DNA from: Prosapia bicincta
Taxonomy: Eukaryota; Arthropoda; Insecta; Hemiptera; Cercopidae
Assembly: GCA_036971475.1 (NCBI GenBank)
Contig: JBAIZL010000003.1
Location: 80,105,428-80,169,427, forward strand
Direction of reading: 5' to 3'
Length of the DNA: 64,000 nt
Both the position numbers and the translations under genes were made by a program. This document shows positions 10,736 through 21,900 of this stretch, piece by piece. Numbering within the stretch: position 1 is the first letter of the stretch; each line of letters begins with the position of its first letter. The notes beneath the pieces were generated by a model that was not told where the DNA came from, did not search any database, and saw only the letters and a list, made by a program, of their open reading frames with translations.

Positions 10736-11690
10736 ATTGTGCAACAGCACAGTCCTCGACGTTTGCTTCGAATTGCAGGCTTTAGCTTGGCAGTAAGGAT
10801 CTTGTGCAGTATGTGGACGGGCATTGTGTAACAGCACAGTCCTCGATGTTTGCTTCGAATTGCAGGCTTTAGCTTGGCAGTAAGGATCTTGAGCAGTATG
10901 TGGACGGGCATTGTGTAACAGCACAGTCCTCGATGTTTGCTTCGAATTGCAGGCTTTAGCTTGGCAGTAAGGATCTTAAGCAGTATGTGGATGGTCATTG
11001 TGCAACAGCACAGTCCTCGACGTTTGCTTCGAATTGCAGGCTTTAGCTTGGCAGTAAGGATCTTAAGCAGTATGTGGACGGGCATTGTGTAACAGCACAG
11101 TCCTCGATGTTTGCTTCGAATTGCAGGCTTTAGCTTGGCAGTAAGGATCTTAAGCAGTATGTGGACGGGCATTGTGTAACAGCCCAGTCCTCGATGTTTG
11201 CTTCGAATTGCAGTCTTTAGCTTGGCAGTAAGGATCTTAAGCAGTATGTGGACGGGCATTGTGTAACAGCACTATCCTCGATGTTTGCTTCGAATTGCAG
11301 GCTTTAGCTTGGCAGTAAGGATCTTAAGCAGTATGTGGACGGGCATTGTGTAACAGCACAGTCCTCGATGTTTGCTTCGAATTGCAGGCTTTAGCTTGGC
11401 AGTAAGGATCTTGAGCAGTATGTGGACGGGCATTGTGTAACAGCACAGTCCTCGATGTTTGCTTCGAATTGCAGGCTTTAGCTTGGCAGTAAGGATCTTA
11501 AGCAGTATGTGGACGGGCATTGTGTAACAGCACAGTCCTCGACGTTTGATTTGAATTGCAGGCTTTAGCTTATCAGTAAGGATCTTAAGCAGTATGTGGA
11601 CGGGCATTGTGCAACAGCATAGTACTTTTTGACGGTAGTCCTCGACGTTTGCTTCGAATTGCAGGCTTTAGCTTGGCAGTAAGGATCTCA
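10725..11690 (-). repeat. 87-bp minisatellite made from the mariner catalytic region
   Basis: Eleven units with AGTCCTCG at 10751, 10838, 10925, 11012, 11099, 11186, 11273 (variant), 11360, 11447, 11534 and 11637. Spacing is exactly 87 bp except the last (103 bp). One minus frame reads ILTAKLKPAIRSK, another VLLHNARPHTAQ; both are parts of mariner transposase. The unit at the 11.6 kb edge keeps 16 extra bases that join the two motifs in one frame. All inner units lack them, so the long ORFs here mix two frames. The catalytic aspartate expected between LLH and NARPH is missing in every copy. Confidence 0.9.
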
Positions 11691-12275
11691 TCGTAACGTA
11701 CACTGCTTATTATTGTGCCCCCTTCTTTAACAATAATGTTCCAGTTCTGTACCTTGTAAGTCCCAAAAAACCGTAACCTTAGTTATCCCACGAACGGTCG
11801 GATCTTGAAATTTTTCTTACACGACAAATTGGATGTTTCCATTCCATACTGTGCAGTTTATTCTGCGTCTTGTAATGTTGGATCCGTGTTCTTGTTAGTT
11901 ACCATAGCGATCCAAAGGTGTGGGCAGACGTCCGAGCGCGTTCGTTTATGCAATTGTGTAAGTTGATTTTGCGATTCATTTTGCACAAACTTTATGTATC
12001 CCAAGTTTGTTGTGGATGATTTCCTAGGCAGAACTGGGATTAATTAGCAGACGATGTGTCACCTTCTCAGTAGCTACGCGTCTGTCATAGAGAACAATTT
12101 CACCTGAACACTCCTCATTTGTGGCGGTAAACAGCCGTCCTATTCCTTTATCGGGCGTAACTCTCCGTTGTAGTAGAACTCTGCTCCCATACCGTACCAA
12201 GAATCTTCGACCCTGATGCACCTTCCGACTACAAAAAAACGATTACTGAACGTTGCTTCTACTTGGTGCAAACAG
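11690..12275 (-). pseudogene. mariner transposase N-terminal half
   Basis: Minus-strand pieces in order: KQRSVIVFFVVG (about 12.25 kb); GEIVLYDRRVATEKV and THRLLINPSSA (helix-turn-helix region, within 12024-12221); EIIHNKLGIHKVCAK; LTQLHKRTRSDVC; HYKTQNKLHSMEWKHP; KVTVFWDLQGTELEH; and IIVKEGGTIISSVRYDEIL. They follow the standard mariner order but fall in different frames, so several frameshifts and stops are present. The first catalytic motif (VTGDE in the family) is not intact: the region reads MVTNKNTDP. The gene is dead; I see no full start. Confidence 0.85.
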
Positions 12276-12290
12276 AAAGCGGAGCAGCTA

Positions 12291-12867
12291 TGATAAAAAG
12301 CATGACAGTGACAGCGAAACTAAACTAGCAGCTTGAAATGTGCATTGATTTAACAACAAATAAACAAAGCATGCATCATCAACCCAAAAGTACAGTACTA
12401 CCAACATAATCATAAACTAACAACATAACGTATAACTAAATTATAGATAATATATGACTTACACTTATAAATGTAATGGTACAAAATTTACATAATGATC
12501 CCCTATACTAGAATAAGGAAAAATTATGGCATAACATGGACTAGGTAGCTTACTAGGAGTAACACTACTCACAGGTGTGGTGGCGAGGCGTGTTAATTTT
12601 CTACCCTTCTCACTCCACAGGGCTGTTAGATTATAGTAGCTTTTGACATTTCCAAAAACAAAAATTTTGTAAAAATAAAATATTATAAAATCTTATATAT
12701 GATTTTTCTTAATTATTATTAATTTCACAATGGAAGTTGTAAAGGTTTAATCATTGGGGTGGTTGAATTAATACAAAAATCTAAATGCATTTTTCTACTC
12801 ATATTTCCCAAATTTCATGTAAAATATCTACAATGTTCTCCTGAAATACGTATTATTTTTAATCACG
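12291..12867. other. AT-rich spacer, no gene seen
   Basis: Non-coding, AT-rich sequence between the mariner copy and repeat copy A. I found no terminal inverted repeat of the mariner here. Confidence 0.5.
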
Positions 12868-13978
12868 TACTGCATCGTCCCCCCGCTTCGCTTTGCACAA
12901 TTACATATTTATCATATATTTATATATCTGCTCACACCATTTTGTATACCGTGTTAAGATCCCTAAATTTTGTCTTGTGTTCCCGCGTAATGTACCACGC
13001 CCAAATGCAAGCCTATTCCCGCTGACTTCTACCTTAACGTTTGTATGACCTCCCCTTAGATGGTTGGCAGGTTTGTTGGGTCTGTATATAGTCACATATG
13101 TCAGTAAAATAGTCAGCTGGAAAGAAACAACATTTATATGAAAACACAAAGTTTCAAAAATCTTACCACTTCATGAGATCTGCAGGCACAGCAAGGGGAC
13201 ATGCAAAATATGATCATGTTTAAGATACCTTTTTTTAAAAGGCTCCTGTGTTCTTTAAACATGATCTGCCAGTAGACATCATCTCTGGGCTTCAATACAA
13301 AAAACCAACTAATTTTTAGAATAGCTCATTAAATTGGTTTTCAGAAGAGAACTCGTTTGAAGAAACATTAGGTTCTTAATTTTATATATTTATTAATTAA
13401 TGAAATTCAATTAAAACTGTATTTTGATTTTATAATCATTATTTATCAGTTGGAAAAAACTAAAAGTTTTTATTGGTTGTTCAACACAGGATAAATTAAA
13501 ATACTGCAAGTTTTTATAATGCATTTAATTACTGATTTTAAACTAAAATAATTATCTTTTCAAATAACATACATTTAACTCTCTCTTTATCTTCACAAAT
13601 AATTAATTAAAAGTTTGTTATTTTTCACATATTTAAATCCTACATTTCATATATAATTCATTAATTACATTTACACAGTTTTAAGTCAAACCTATTTCCA
13701 AATTTAACATAATAAAAACTTTTATCTTCTCATTTCAAGATTGAATTGGTAAATTCACATTTTATTATAAATAACTTTAAAATTTATATGATTCAATAAA
13801 TCTGGTCTTCTTGAAAATGATTGGCTTATGGCCAAAACCAATTTGTAAATTTAATATTTATTATTTAAACATTTTTGTTATACTAATTAATTTTACTACT
13901 TTTAAGATTTATTTAATTTTTCAACATAGAGTGAAGTCATTGTTTAAGTTTAATTGGTAATTTGAATTTAATAAACTT

Positions 13979-14319
13979 ACTTACTTCTTACTTCTTATTA
14001 CGAGCTTCCAAGGTTGGCCTCGATGGCTCGATGTCTCCTATACACACACTCTGCCAATGACCAGAAACAACTTTCTTTCAAGATTCTGTCCAGGGTACAT
14101 TCCCGTCCTAGTTGCTTTATCAAGGGACTCCTTGTTGCTGCTGTTACAGGACACTTCAAAAGTATGTGCTCTAATGTTTCCTCGTCTTGCTTGCACACTC
14201 CACAGATAGAGTCGTTAGTAATATGAAACCTTTTCAAATATGTATTGGTGACAATGTGTCCCATACGAGCTCGTGCCGCAAAAGATGCCACTGAACGTGA
14301 TAATGACTTGACTTGATAA
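13979..14319 (-). mobile_element. 5'-truncated non-LTR retrotransposon nested in copy A
   Basis: A 341-bp insertion absent from copy B. It is bounded by a 16-bp target-site duplication TGAATTTAATAAACTT at 13963-13978 and 14320-14335. Copy B has a single, slightly diverged version of this site. The minus-strand 3' end is a short tail of AAGTAAG-type repeats. It carries only the last ~97 codons of an ORF. The insertion postdates the duplication or dispersal of the host repeat. Confidence 0.85.
13998..14291 (-). pseudogene. non-LTR retrotransposon ORF2 C-terminal fragment
   Basis: The 97 residues include SFAARARMGHIVTNTYLKRF, then ICGVCKQDEETLEHILLKCP. A CxxC...H...C pattern of this kind occurs downstream of the reverse transcriptase in several non-LTR retrotransposon clades. 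No RT or endonuclease motif remains, so the clade cannot be fixed. The reading frame is intact to its stop at 13998, which suggests a fairly recent insertion. Confidence 0.7.
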
Positions 14320-14353
14320 TGAATTTAATAAACTTGACTGACTAAATTTGATG

Positions 14354-14527
14354 TTAATTTGTATATAATAGAGAAAATGACTTGCCAAGGATTTCCCTGG
14401 CGGACCTAGAGTTCTCTCGTCTGGATTCCCTGGTCCCTGGACATCGGAAGTTGCCATTCCTGGTCAGTCTATGGAAGGCTTTCTCCATTTCCGCGTCCTG
14501 GAGGCTGAGTCTGGAGCCCTTGTCCAT
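14354..14527 (-). CDS. 57-codon ORF conserved in repeat copy A
   Basis: Starts MDKGSRLSLQDAEMEKAFHR and ends REILGKSFSLLYTN. The same 57-codon frame, with the same start and stop, is open in copy B at 55196-55369. The two differ at roughly a dozen residues with no indel, while surrounding sequence has indels. I do not recognise the peptide. It may be part of a gag-like or other element-encoded protein, or a chance survivor in a GC-richer block. Codon upstream context is open for some distance in A, so the start is uncertain. Confidence 0.3.
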   Translation of the reverse strand: MDKGSRLSLQDAEMEKAFHRLTRNGNFRCPGTRESRRENSRSAREILGKSFSLLYTN

Positions 14528-15198
14528 GGATGGTCTTAGACGGCGGAAGCGTGATGGTTTGGTCTCATCTGGCCTTATAGTGGTTCTAGGCGCGATCCGA
14601 CATTACGGCCGTTAGCACCTCGTATTAAAAATTTTTACAGACTGCCTTACAGTTCTCTAAGTTCCTGTATTTATTGCGGCTATGTAACCCTTCCCCCCTG
14701 CTCTAAGCTCGTAGCTATCTCCGTGCTTCTTTTCTTGTACGGGTGCGTTGGACAACGTATTCGATTCAAACTTTATAATTTTGTTATCTGTTTTAGAACA
14801 CTGAAAAATGTCTATTATTTTGAAATAGCTTTAACTTTTTTGTTATTTAAGTTTTTTAAATTTAGTTTTCACTGTTGTTCATTTTGGATCTTGCTTGTCA
14901 TTTCAAAATGTCAGTGATAGTTCTACGTGACCTAGTTCTCAAGTTAGCACTTTTTGGCACTTAGAAGTTTTTCACTGCACTCCCGTTTGTGAAATTTAAT
15001 TAGTTATTACAGTTTCATGCTATTATAATTTTTAATTTGTCCTAATAATACTTATTCAGAATTTTACTAACTTCTTGACTCTTTACAACGTTTCCTTATA
15101 CCATAAATTAAAACCTTATTATTTAAATATTAAAATTGTTATTTAAAAAATAGGAAATTAATTATTTCCCAATTTGGACGGCTTTCCAGACCGTTACA

Positions 15199-15947
15199 GT
15201 ACGCCTAACATATTTTTCCCTGGCGCGATTAAGGAACAAATATCCGCCGTATATGCCTAATCGTACGTGTGAAATGTAAAAACAAATTTTCAATCTGGAT
15301 ATTATATATAGCCTTTATAGTTGAAAATATATAAACACGATGTGAAAGAAGAGGTAAAGGTCAAATATTAAAAATAACAAAGTTTTTTAATGAAAATGTT
15401 ACAAACATTACTAAAACAGCGTTTGTTGCGGTATAAATAAATTCATTTATAAGAACGTGGTAACAAGAGCTTTGCACTAATAAGACTACAGTAACAATGC
15501 GTTTACACAGATAGAAGATTATTTATTGACAAAATACAATTGGTTATTTAATTTTACATGACGTTTTATTGACACATAACACACAGGAAATGTATTAAAA
15601 TAACTACCTATGATTAATATTGCTTGAACACTTCAGTCAATAAAGTTTAAAAATGCCCTTCTTAACCTTCCAAGCGTGAGGTTTCTCCCTCACATTTCCC
15701 TGCTTGTGCGTGAGGTTTATTCCTGATGAATTGGGCACATTTACATACACGAGAACGAAATGCCTGTACTAATTTACTAATTAAAAAAAAACTATTTCAT
15801 TCATACATTTATTCATTCATTTTATTCCGTTCATCGTTTGCATTCGCTCAATGTAATTACACACATCTCATTATTGTTCTGCATAAAAGCATAAGTGGTG
15901 GTTCCAGTATAATATATAAACTGTTCTCATGGTGTGTCTGTGAGTGC
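15199..15947. other. spacer before the 120-bp satellite
   Basis: No gene or known element recognised. The last ~30 bases (GTGTGTCTGTGAGTGCATTC) look like a decayed partial satellite monomer, so the array edge is diffuse. Confidence 0.5.
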
Positions 15948-18900
15948 ATTCGCCACGTTATCGCAGCGATGCAACCTGTGTTATGCACATCCGCCTGTTT
16001 ATAAGCGAATATTTCGTACCACCTGCTGTGTGCGATGGCGATGTAATGAACGTACGTGTTACAAGTCATTCGTCACGTTATCGCAGCGATGCATCCTGTG
16101 TTATGCATATCCCCCTGTTTTGTAAGCAAATATATCGTACCACCTACTGTGTGCGATGACGATGTAATGAACGTATGTGTTACAAGTCATTCGTCACGTT
16201 ATCGCAGCGATGCAACCTGTGTTATGCACATCCACCTGTTTGTATGCAAATATTTCGTACCACCTGCTGTGTGCGATGACGATGTAATGAACGTACGTGT
16301 TACAAGTCATTCGTCACGTTATCGCAGCGATGCAACCTGTGTTATGCACATACACCTGTTTATAAGCAAATATTTCGTACCACCTGCTGTGTGCGATGAC
16401 GATGTAATGAACGTACGTGTTACAAGTCATTCGTCACGTTATCGCAGCGATGCAACCTGTGTTATGCACATACACCTGTTTATAAGCAAATATTTCGTAC
16501 CACCTGCTGTGTGCGATGACGATGTAATGAACGTACGTGTTACAAGTCATTCGTCACGTTATCGCAGCGATGCAACCTGTGTTATGCACATACACCTGTT
16601 TATAAGCAAATATTTCGTACCACCTGCTATGTGCGATGACGATGTAATAAGCGTTCGGTTTACAAGTCATCCGTCACGTTACCAAAGCGATGTAACCTGA
16701 GTTATGCACATCCACCTCTTTGTATGCAAATATTTCGTACCACCTGCTGTGTGCGATGACGATGTAATGAACGTACGTGTTACAAGTCATTCGTCACGTT
16801 ATCGCAGCGATGTAACCTGTGTTATGCACATACACCTGTTTATAAGCAAATATTTCGTACCACCTGCTGTGTGCGATGACGATGTAATAAGCGTTCGGTT
16901 TACAAGTCATCCGTCACGTTATCGAAGCGATGCAACCTGAGTTATGCACATCCACCTGTTTGTTTGCAAATATTTCGTACCACCTGCTGTGGGCGATGAC
17001 GATGTAATGAACGTACGTGTTACAAGTCATTCGTCACGATATCGCAGCGATGCAACCTGTGTTATGCACATCCGCCTGTTTGTAAGCGAATATTTCGTAC
17101 CACCTGCTGTGTGCGATGACGATGTAATGAAAGTACGTGTTACAAGTCATTCGTCACGTTATCGCAGCGATGCATCCTGTGTTATGCATATCCCCCTGTT
17201 TTGTAAGCAAATATATCGTACCAACTGCTGTGTGCGATGACGATGTAATGAACATATGTGTTACAAGTCATTCGTCACGTTATCGCAGCGATGCAACCTG
17301 TGTTATGCACATCCACCTGTTTGTAAGCGAATAATTCGTACCACCTGCTGTGTGCGATGACGATGTAATGAAGGTATGTGTTACAAGTCATTCGTCACGT
17401 TATCGCAGCGATGCAACCTGTGTTATGCACATCCGCCTGTTTGTAAGCGAATATTTCGTACCACCTGCTGTGTGCGATGGCGATGTAATGAAAGTACGTG
17501 TTACAAGTCATTCGTCACGTTATCGCAGCGATGCATCCTGTGTTATGTATATCCCCCTGTTTGTATGCAAATATTTCGTACCACCTGCTGTGTGCGATGA
17601 CGATGTAATGAACGTACGTGTTACAAGTCATTCGTCACGTTATCGCAGCGATGCAACCTGTGTTATGCACATCCCCCTGTTTGTAAGCAAATATATCGTA
17701 CCAACTGCTGTGTGCGATGACGATGTAATGAACGTACGGTTTACAAGTCATTCGTCACGTTATCGCAGCGATACAACCTGTGTTATGCACATCCACCTGT
17801 TTGTATGCAAATATTTCGTACCACCTGCTGTGTGCGATGACGATGTAATGAACGTACGTGTTACAAGTCATTCGTCACGTTATCGCAGCGATGCAACCTG
17901 TGTTATGCACATCCACCTGTTTGTATGCAAATATTTCGTACCACCTGCTGTGTGCGATGACGATGTAATGAACGTATGTGTTACAAGTCATTCGTCACGT
18001 TATGGCAGCGATGCAACCTGTGTTATGCACATCCACCTGTTTGTTTGCAAATATTTCGTACCACCTGCTGTGTGCGATGACGATGTAATGAACGTACGTG
18101 TTACAAGTCATTCGTCACGTTATCGCAGCGATGCAACCTGTGTTATGCACATCCACCTGTTTGTATGCAAATATTTCGTACCACCTGCTGTGTGCGATGA
18201 CGATGTAATGAACGTACGTGTTACAAGTCATTCGTCACGTTATCGCAGCGATGTAACCTGAGTGATGCACATACACCTGTTTGTATGCAAATATTTCGTA
18301 CCACCTGCTGTGTGCAATGACGATGTAATAAACGTATGTGTTACAAGTAATTCGTCACGATATCGCAGCGATGCAACCTGTGTTATGCACATCCACCTGT
18401 TTGTATGCAAATATTTCGTACCACCTGCTGTGTGCGATGACGATGTAATGAACGTACGTGTTACAAGTCATTCGTCACGTTATCGCAGCGATGCAACCTG
18501 TGTTATGCACATCCACCTGTTTGTATGCAAATATTTCGTACCACCTGCTGTGTGCGATGACGATGTAATGAACGTATGTGTTACAAGTCATTCGTCACGT
18601 TATCGCAGCGATGCAACCTGTGTTATGCACATACACCTGTTAATAAGCAAATATTTCGTACCACCTGCTGTGTGCGATGACGATGTAATGAACGTATGTG
18701 TTACAAGTCATTCGTCACGTTATCGCAGCGATGCAACCTGTGTTATGCACATCCACCTGTTTGTATGCAAATATTTCGTACCACCTGCTGTGTGCGATGA
18801 CGATGTAATGAACGTACGTGTTACAAGTCATTCGTCACGTTATCGCAGCGATGCAACCTGTGTTATGCACATACACCTGTTTATAAGCAAATATTTCGTA

Positions 18901-21900
18901 CCACCTGCTGTGTGCGATGACGATGTAATGAACGTACGTGTTACAAGTCATTCGTCACGTTATCGCAGCGATGCAACCTGTGTTATGCACATACACCTGT
19001 TTATAAGCAAATATTTCGTACCACCTGCTGTGTGCGATGACGATGTAATGAACGTACGTGTTACAAGTCATTCGTCACGTTATCGCAGCGATGCAACCTG
19101 TGTTATGCACATACACCTGTTTATAAGCAAATATTTCGTACCACCTGCTATGTGCGATGACGATGTAATAAGCGTTCGGTTTACAAGTCATCCGTCACGT
19201 TACCAAAGCGATGTAACCTGAGTTATGCACATCCACCTCTTTGTATGCAAATATTTCGTACCACCTGCTGTGTGCGATGACGATGTAATGAACGTACGTG
19301 TTACAAGTCATTCGTCACGTTATCGCAGCGATGTAACCTGTGTTATGCACATACACCTGTTTATAAGCAAATATTTCGTACCACCTGCTGTGTGCGATGA
19401 CGATGTAATAAGCGTTCGGTTTACAAGTCATCCGTCACGTTATCGAAGCGATGCAACCTGAGTTATGCACATCCACCTGTTTGTTTGCAAATATTTCGTA
19501 CCACCTGCTGTGGGCGATGACGATGTAATGAACGTACGTGTTACAAGTCATTCGTCACGATATCGCAGCGATGCAACCTGTGTTATGCACATCCGCCTGT
19601 TTGTAAGCGAATATTTCGTACCACCTGCTGTGTGCGATGACGATGTAATGAAAGTACGTGTTACAAGTCATTCGTCACGTTATCGCAGCGATGCATCCTG
19701 TGTTATGCATATCCCCCTGTTTTGTAAGCAAATATATCGTACCAACTGCTGTGTGCGATGACGATGTAATGAACATATGTGTTACAAGTCATTCGTCACG
19801 TTATCGCAGCGATGCAACCTGTGTTATGCACATCCACCTGTTTGTAAGCGAATAATTCGTACCACCTGCTGTGTGCGATGACGATGTAATGAAGGTATGT
19901 GTTACAAGTCATTCGTCACGTTATCGCAGCGATGCAACCTGTGTTATGCACATCCGCCTGTTTGTAAGCGAATATTTCGTACCACCTGCTGTGTGCGATG
20001 GCGATGTAATGAAAGTACGTGTTACAAGTCATTCGTCACGTTATCGCAGCGATGCATCCTGTGTTATGTATATCCCCCTGTTTGTATGCAAATATTTCGT
20101 ACCACCTGCTGTGTGCGATGACGATGTAATGAACGTACGTGTTACAAGTCATTCGTCACGTTATCGCAGCGATGCAACCTGTGTTATGCACATCCCCCTG
20201 TTTGTAAGCAAATATATCGTACCAACTGCTGTGTGCGATGACGATGTAATGAACGTACGGTTTACAAGTCATTCGTCACGTTATCGCAGCGATACAACCT
20301 GTGTTATGCACATCCACCTGTTTGTATGCAAATATTTCGTACCACCTGCTGTGTGCGATGACGATGTAATGAACGTACGTGTTACAAGTCATTCGTCACG
20401 TTATCGCAGCGATGCAACCTGTGTTATGCACATCCACCTGTTTGTATGCAAATATTTCGTACCACCTGCTGTGTGCGATGACGATGTAATGAACGTATGT
20501 GTTACAAGTCATTCGTCACGTTATGGCAGCGATGCAACCTGTGTTATGCACATCCACCTGTTTGTTTGCAAATATTTCGTACCACCTGCTGTGTGCGATG
20601 ACGATGTAATGAACGTACGTGTTACAAGTCATTCGTCACGTTATCGCAGCGATGCAACCTGTGTTATGCACATCCACCTGTTTGTATGCAAATATTTCGT
20701 ACCACCTGCTGTGTGCGATGACGATGTAATGAACGTACGTGTTACAAGTCATTCGTCACGTTATCGCAGCGATGTAACCTGAGTGATGCACATACACCTG
20801 TTTGTATGCAAATATTTCGTACCACCTGCTGTGTGCAATGACGATGTAATAAACGTATGTGTTACAAGTAATTCGTCACGATATCGCAGCGATGCAACCT
20901 GTGTTATGCACATCCACCTGTTTGTATGCAAATATTTCGTACCACCTGCTGTGTGCGATGACGATGTAATGAACGTACGTGTTACAAGTCATTCGTCACG
21001 TTATCGCAGCGATGCAACCTGTGTTATGCACATCCACCTGTTTGTATGCAAATATTTCGTACCACCTGCTGTGTGCGATGACGATGTAATGAACGTATGT
21101 GTTACAAGTCATTCGTCACGTTATCGCAGCGATGCAACCTGTGTTATGCACATACACCTGTTAATAAGCAAATATTTCGTACCACCTGCTGTGTGCGATG
21201 ACGATGTAATGAACGTACGTGTTACAAGTCATTCGTCACGTTATCGCAGCGATGCAACCTATGTTATGCACATACACCTGTTTATAAGCAAATATTTCCT
21301 ACCACCTGCTATGTGCGATGACGATGTAATAAGCGTTCGGTTTACAAGTCATCCGTCACGTTATCGCAGCGATGCAACCTGTGTTATGCACATCCGCCTG
21401 TTTGTAAGCGAATATTTCGTACCACCTGCTGTGTGCGATGGCGATGTAATGAAAGTACGTGTTACAAGTCATTCGTCACGTTATCGCAGCGATGCATCCT
21501 GTGTTATGCATATCCCCCTGTTTTGTAAGCAAATATATCGTACCAACTGCTGTGTGCGATGACGATGTAATGAACGTATGTGTTACAAGTCATTCGTCAC
21601 GTTATCGCAGCGATGCAACCTGTGTTATGCACATCCACCTGTTTGTAAGCGAATAATTCGTACCACCTGCTGTGTGCGATGACGATGTAATGAAGGTATG
21701 TGTTACAAGTCATTCGTCACGTTATCGCAGCGATGCAACCTGTGTTATGCACATCCGCCTGTTTGTAAGCGAATATTTTGTACCACCTGCTAAGTGCGAT
21801 GGCGATGTAATGAAAGTACGTGTTACAAGTCATTCGTCACGTTATCGCAGCGATGCATCCTGTGTTATGCATATCCCCCTGTTTGTATGCAAATATTTCG

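Larger units (their letters stand above)
2846..12290 (-). mobile_element. decayed mariner transposon expanded by internal minisatellites
   Basis: Pieces of one mariner transposase lie in the correct order on the minus strand: HTH region at 12.26-11.7 kb, catalytic region at 11.7-10.7 kb, the third-aspartate segment at 10.64 kb, and the C-terminal tail at 2.9-3.0 kb. An ordinary mariner is about 1.3 kb; this copy spans about 9.4 kb because two segments are tandemly amplified. A possible terminal sequence TACGAGGGTAAGG is at 2846-2858, but no matching inverted copy was found near 12.3-12.5 kb, so the outer limits are uncertain. Confidence 0.8.
12868..15198 (-). repeat. unclassified ~2 kb dispersed repeat, copy A (possible LTR or retroelement)
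   Basis: This region is the reverse complement of 54524-56741 over nearly its whole length, with small indels and a 341-bp nested insertion. On the minus strand it begins TGTAACGGTC, which recalls the TG start of a long terminal repeat. I could not identify a matching CA end or a target duplication, and no RT or transposase is present. The most conserved part is the GC-richer block at 14.36-14.62 kb, which holds a 57-codon ORF shared with copy B. Confidence 0.7.

Noticed and set aside
10612..11607. Minus-strand ORFs of 215 and 111 codons (MPVHILLKILTAKLKPAIRSK repeats)
   Set aside because: They join two transposase frames through the 16-bp deletion in an 87-bp repeat; not a gene.
12846..13150. 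Short ORFs at 12759-13025 and 12901-13149 and their counterparts at 56.1-56.6 kb
   Set aside because: They lie in the unclassified inverted repeat, overlap each other on both strands and show no domain.
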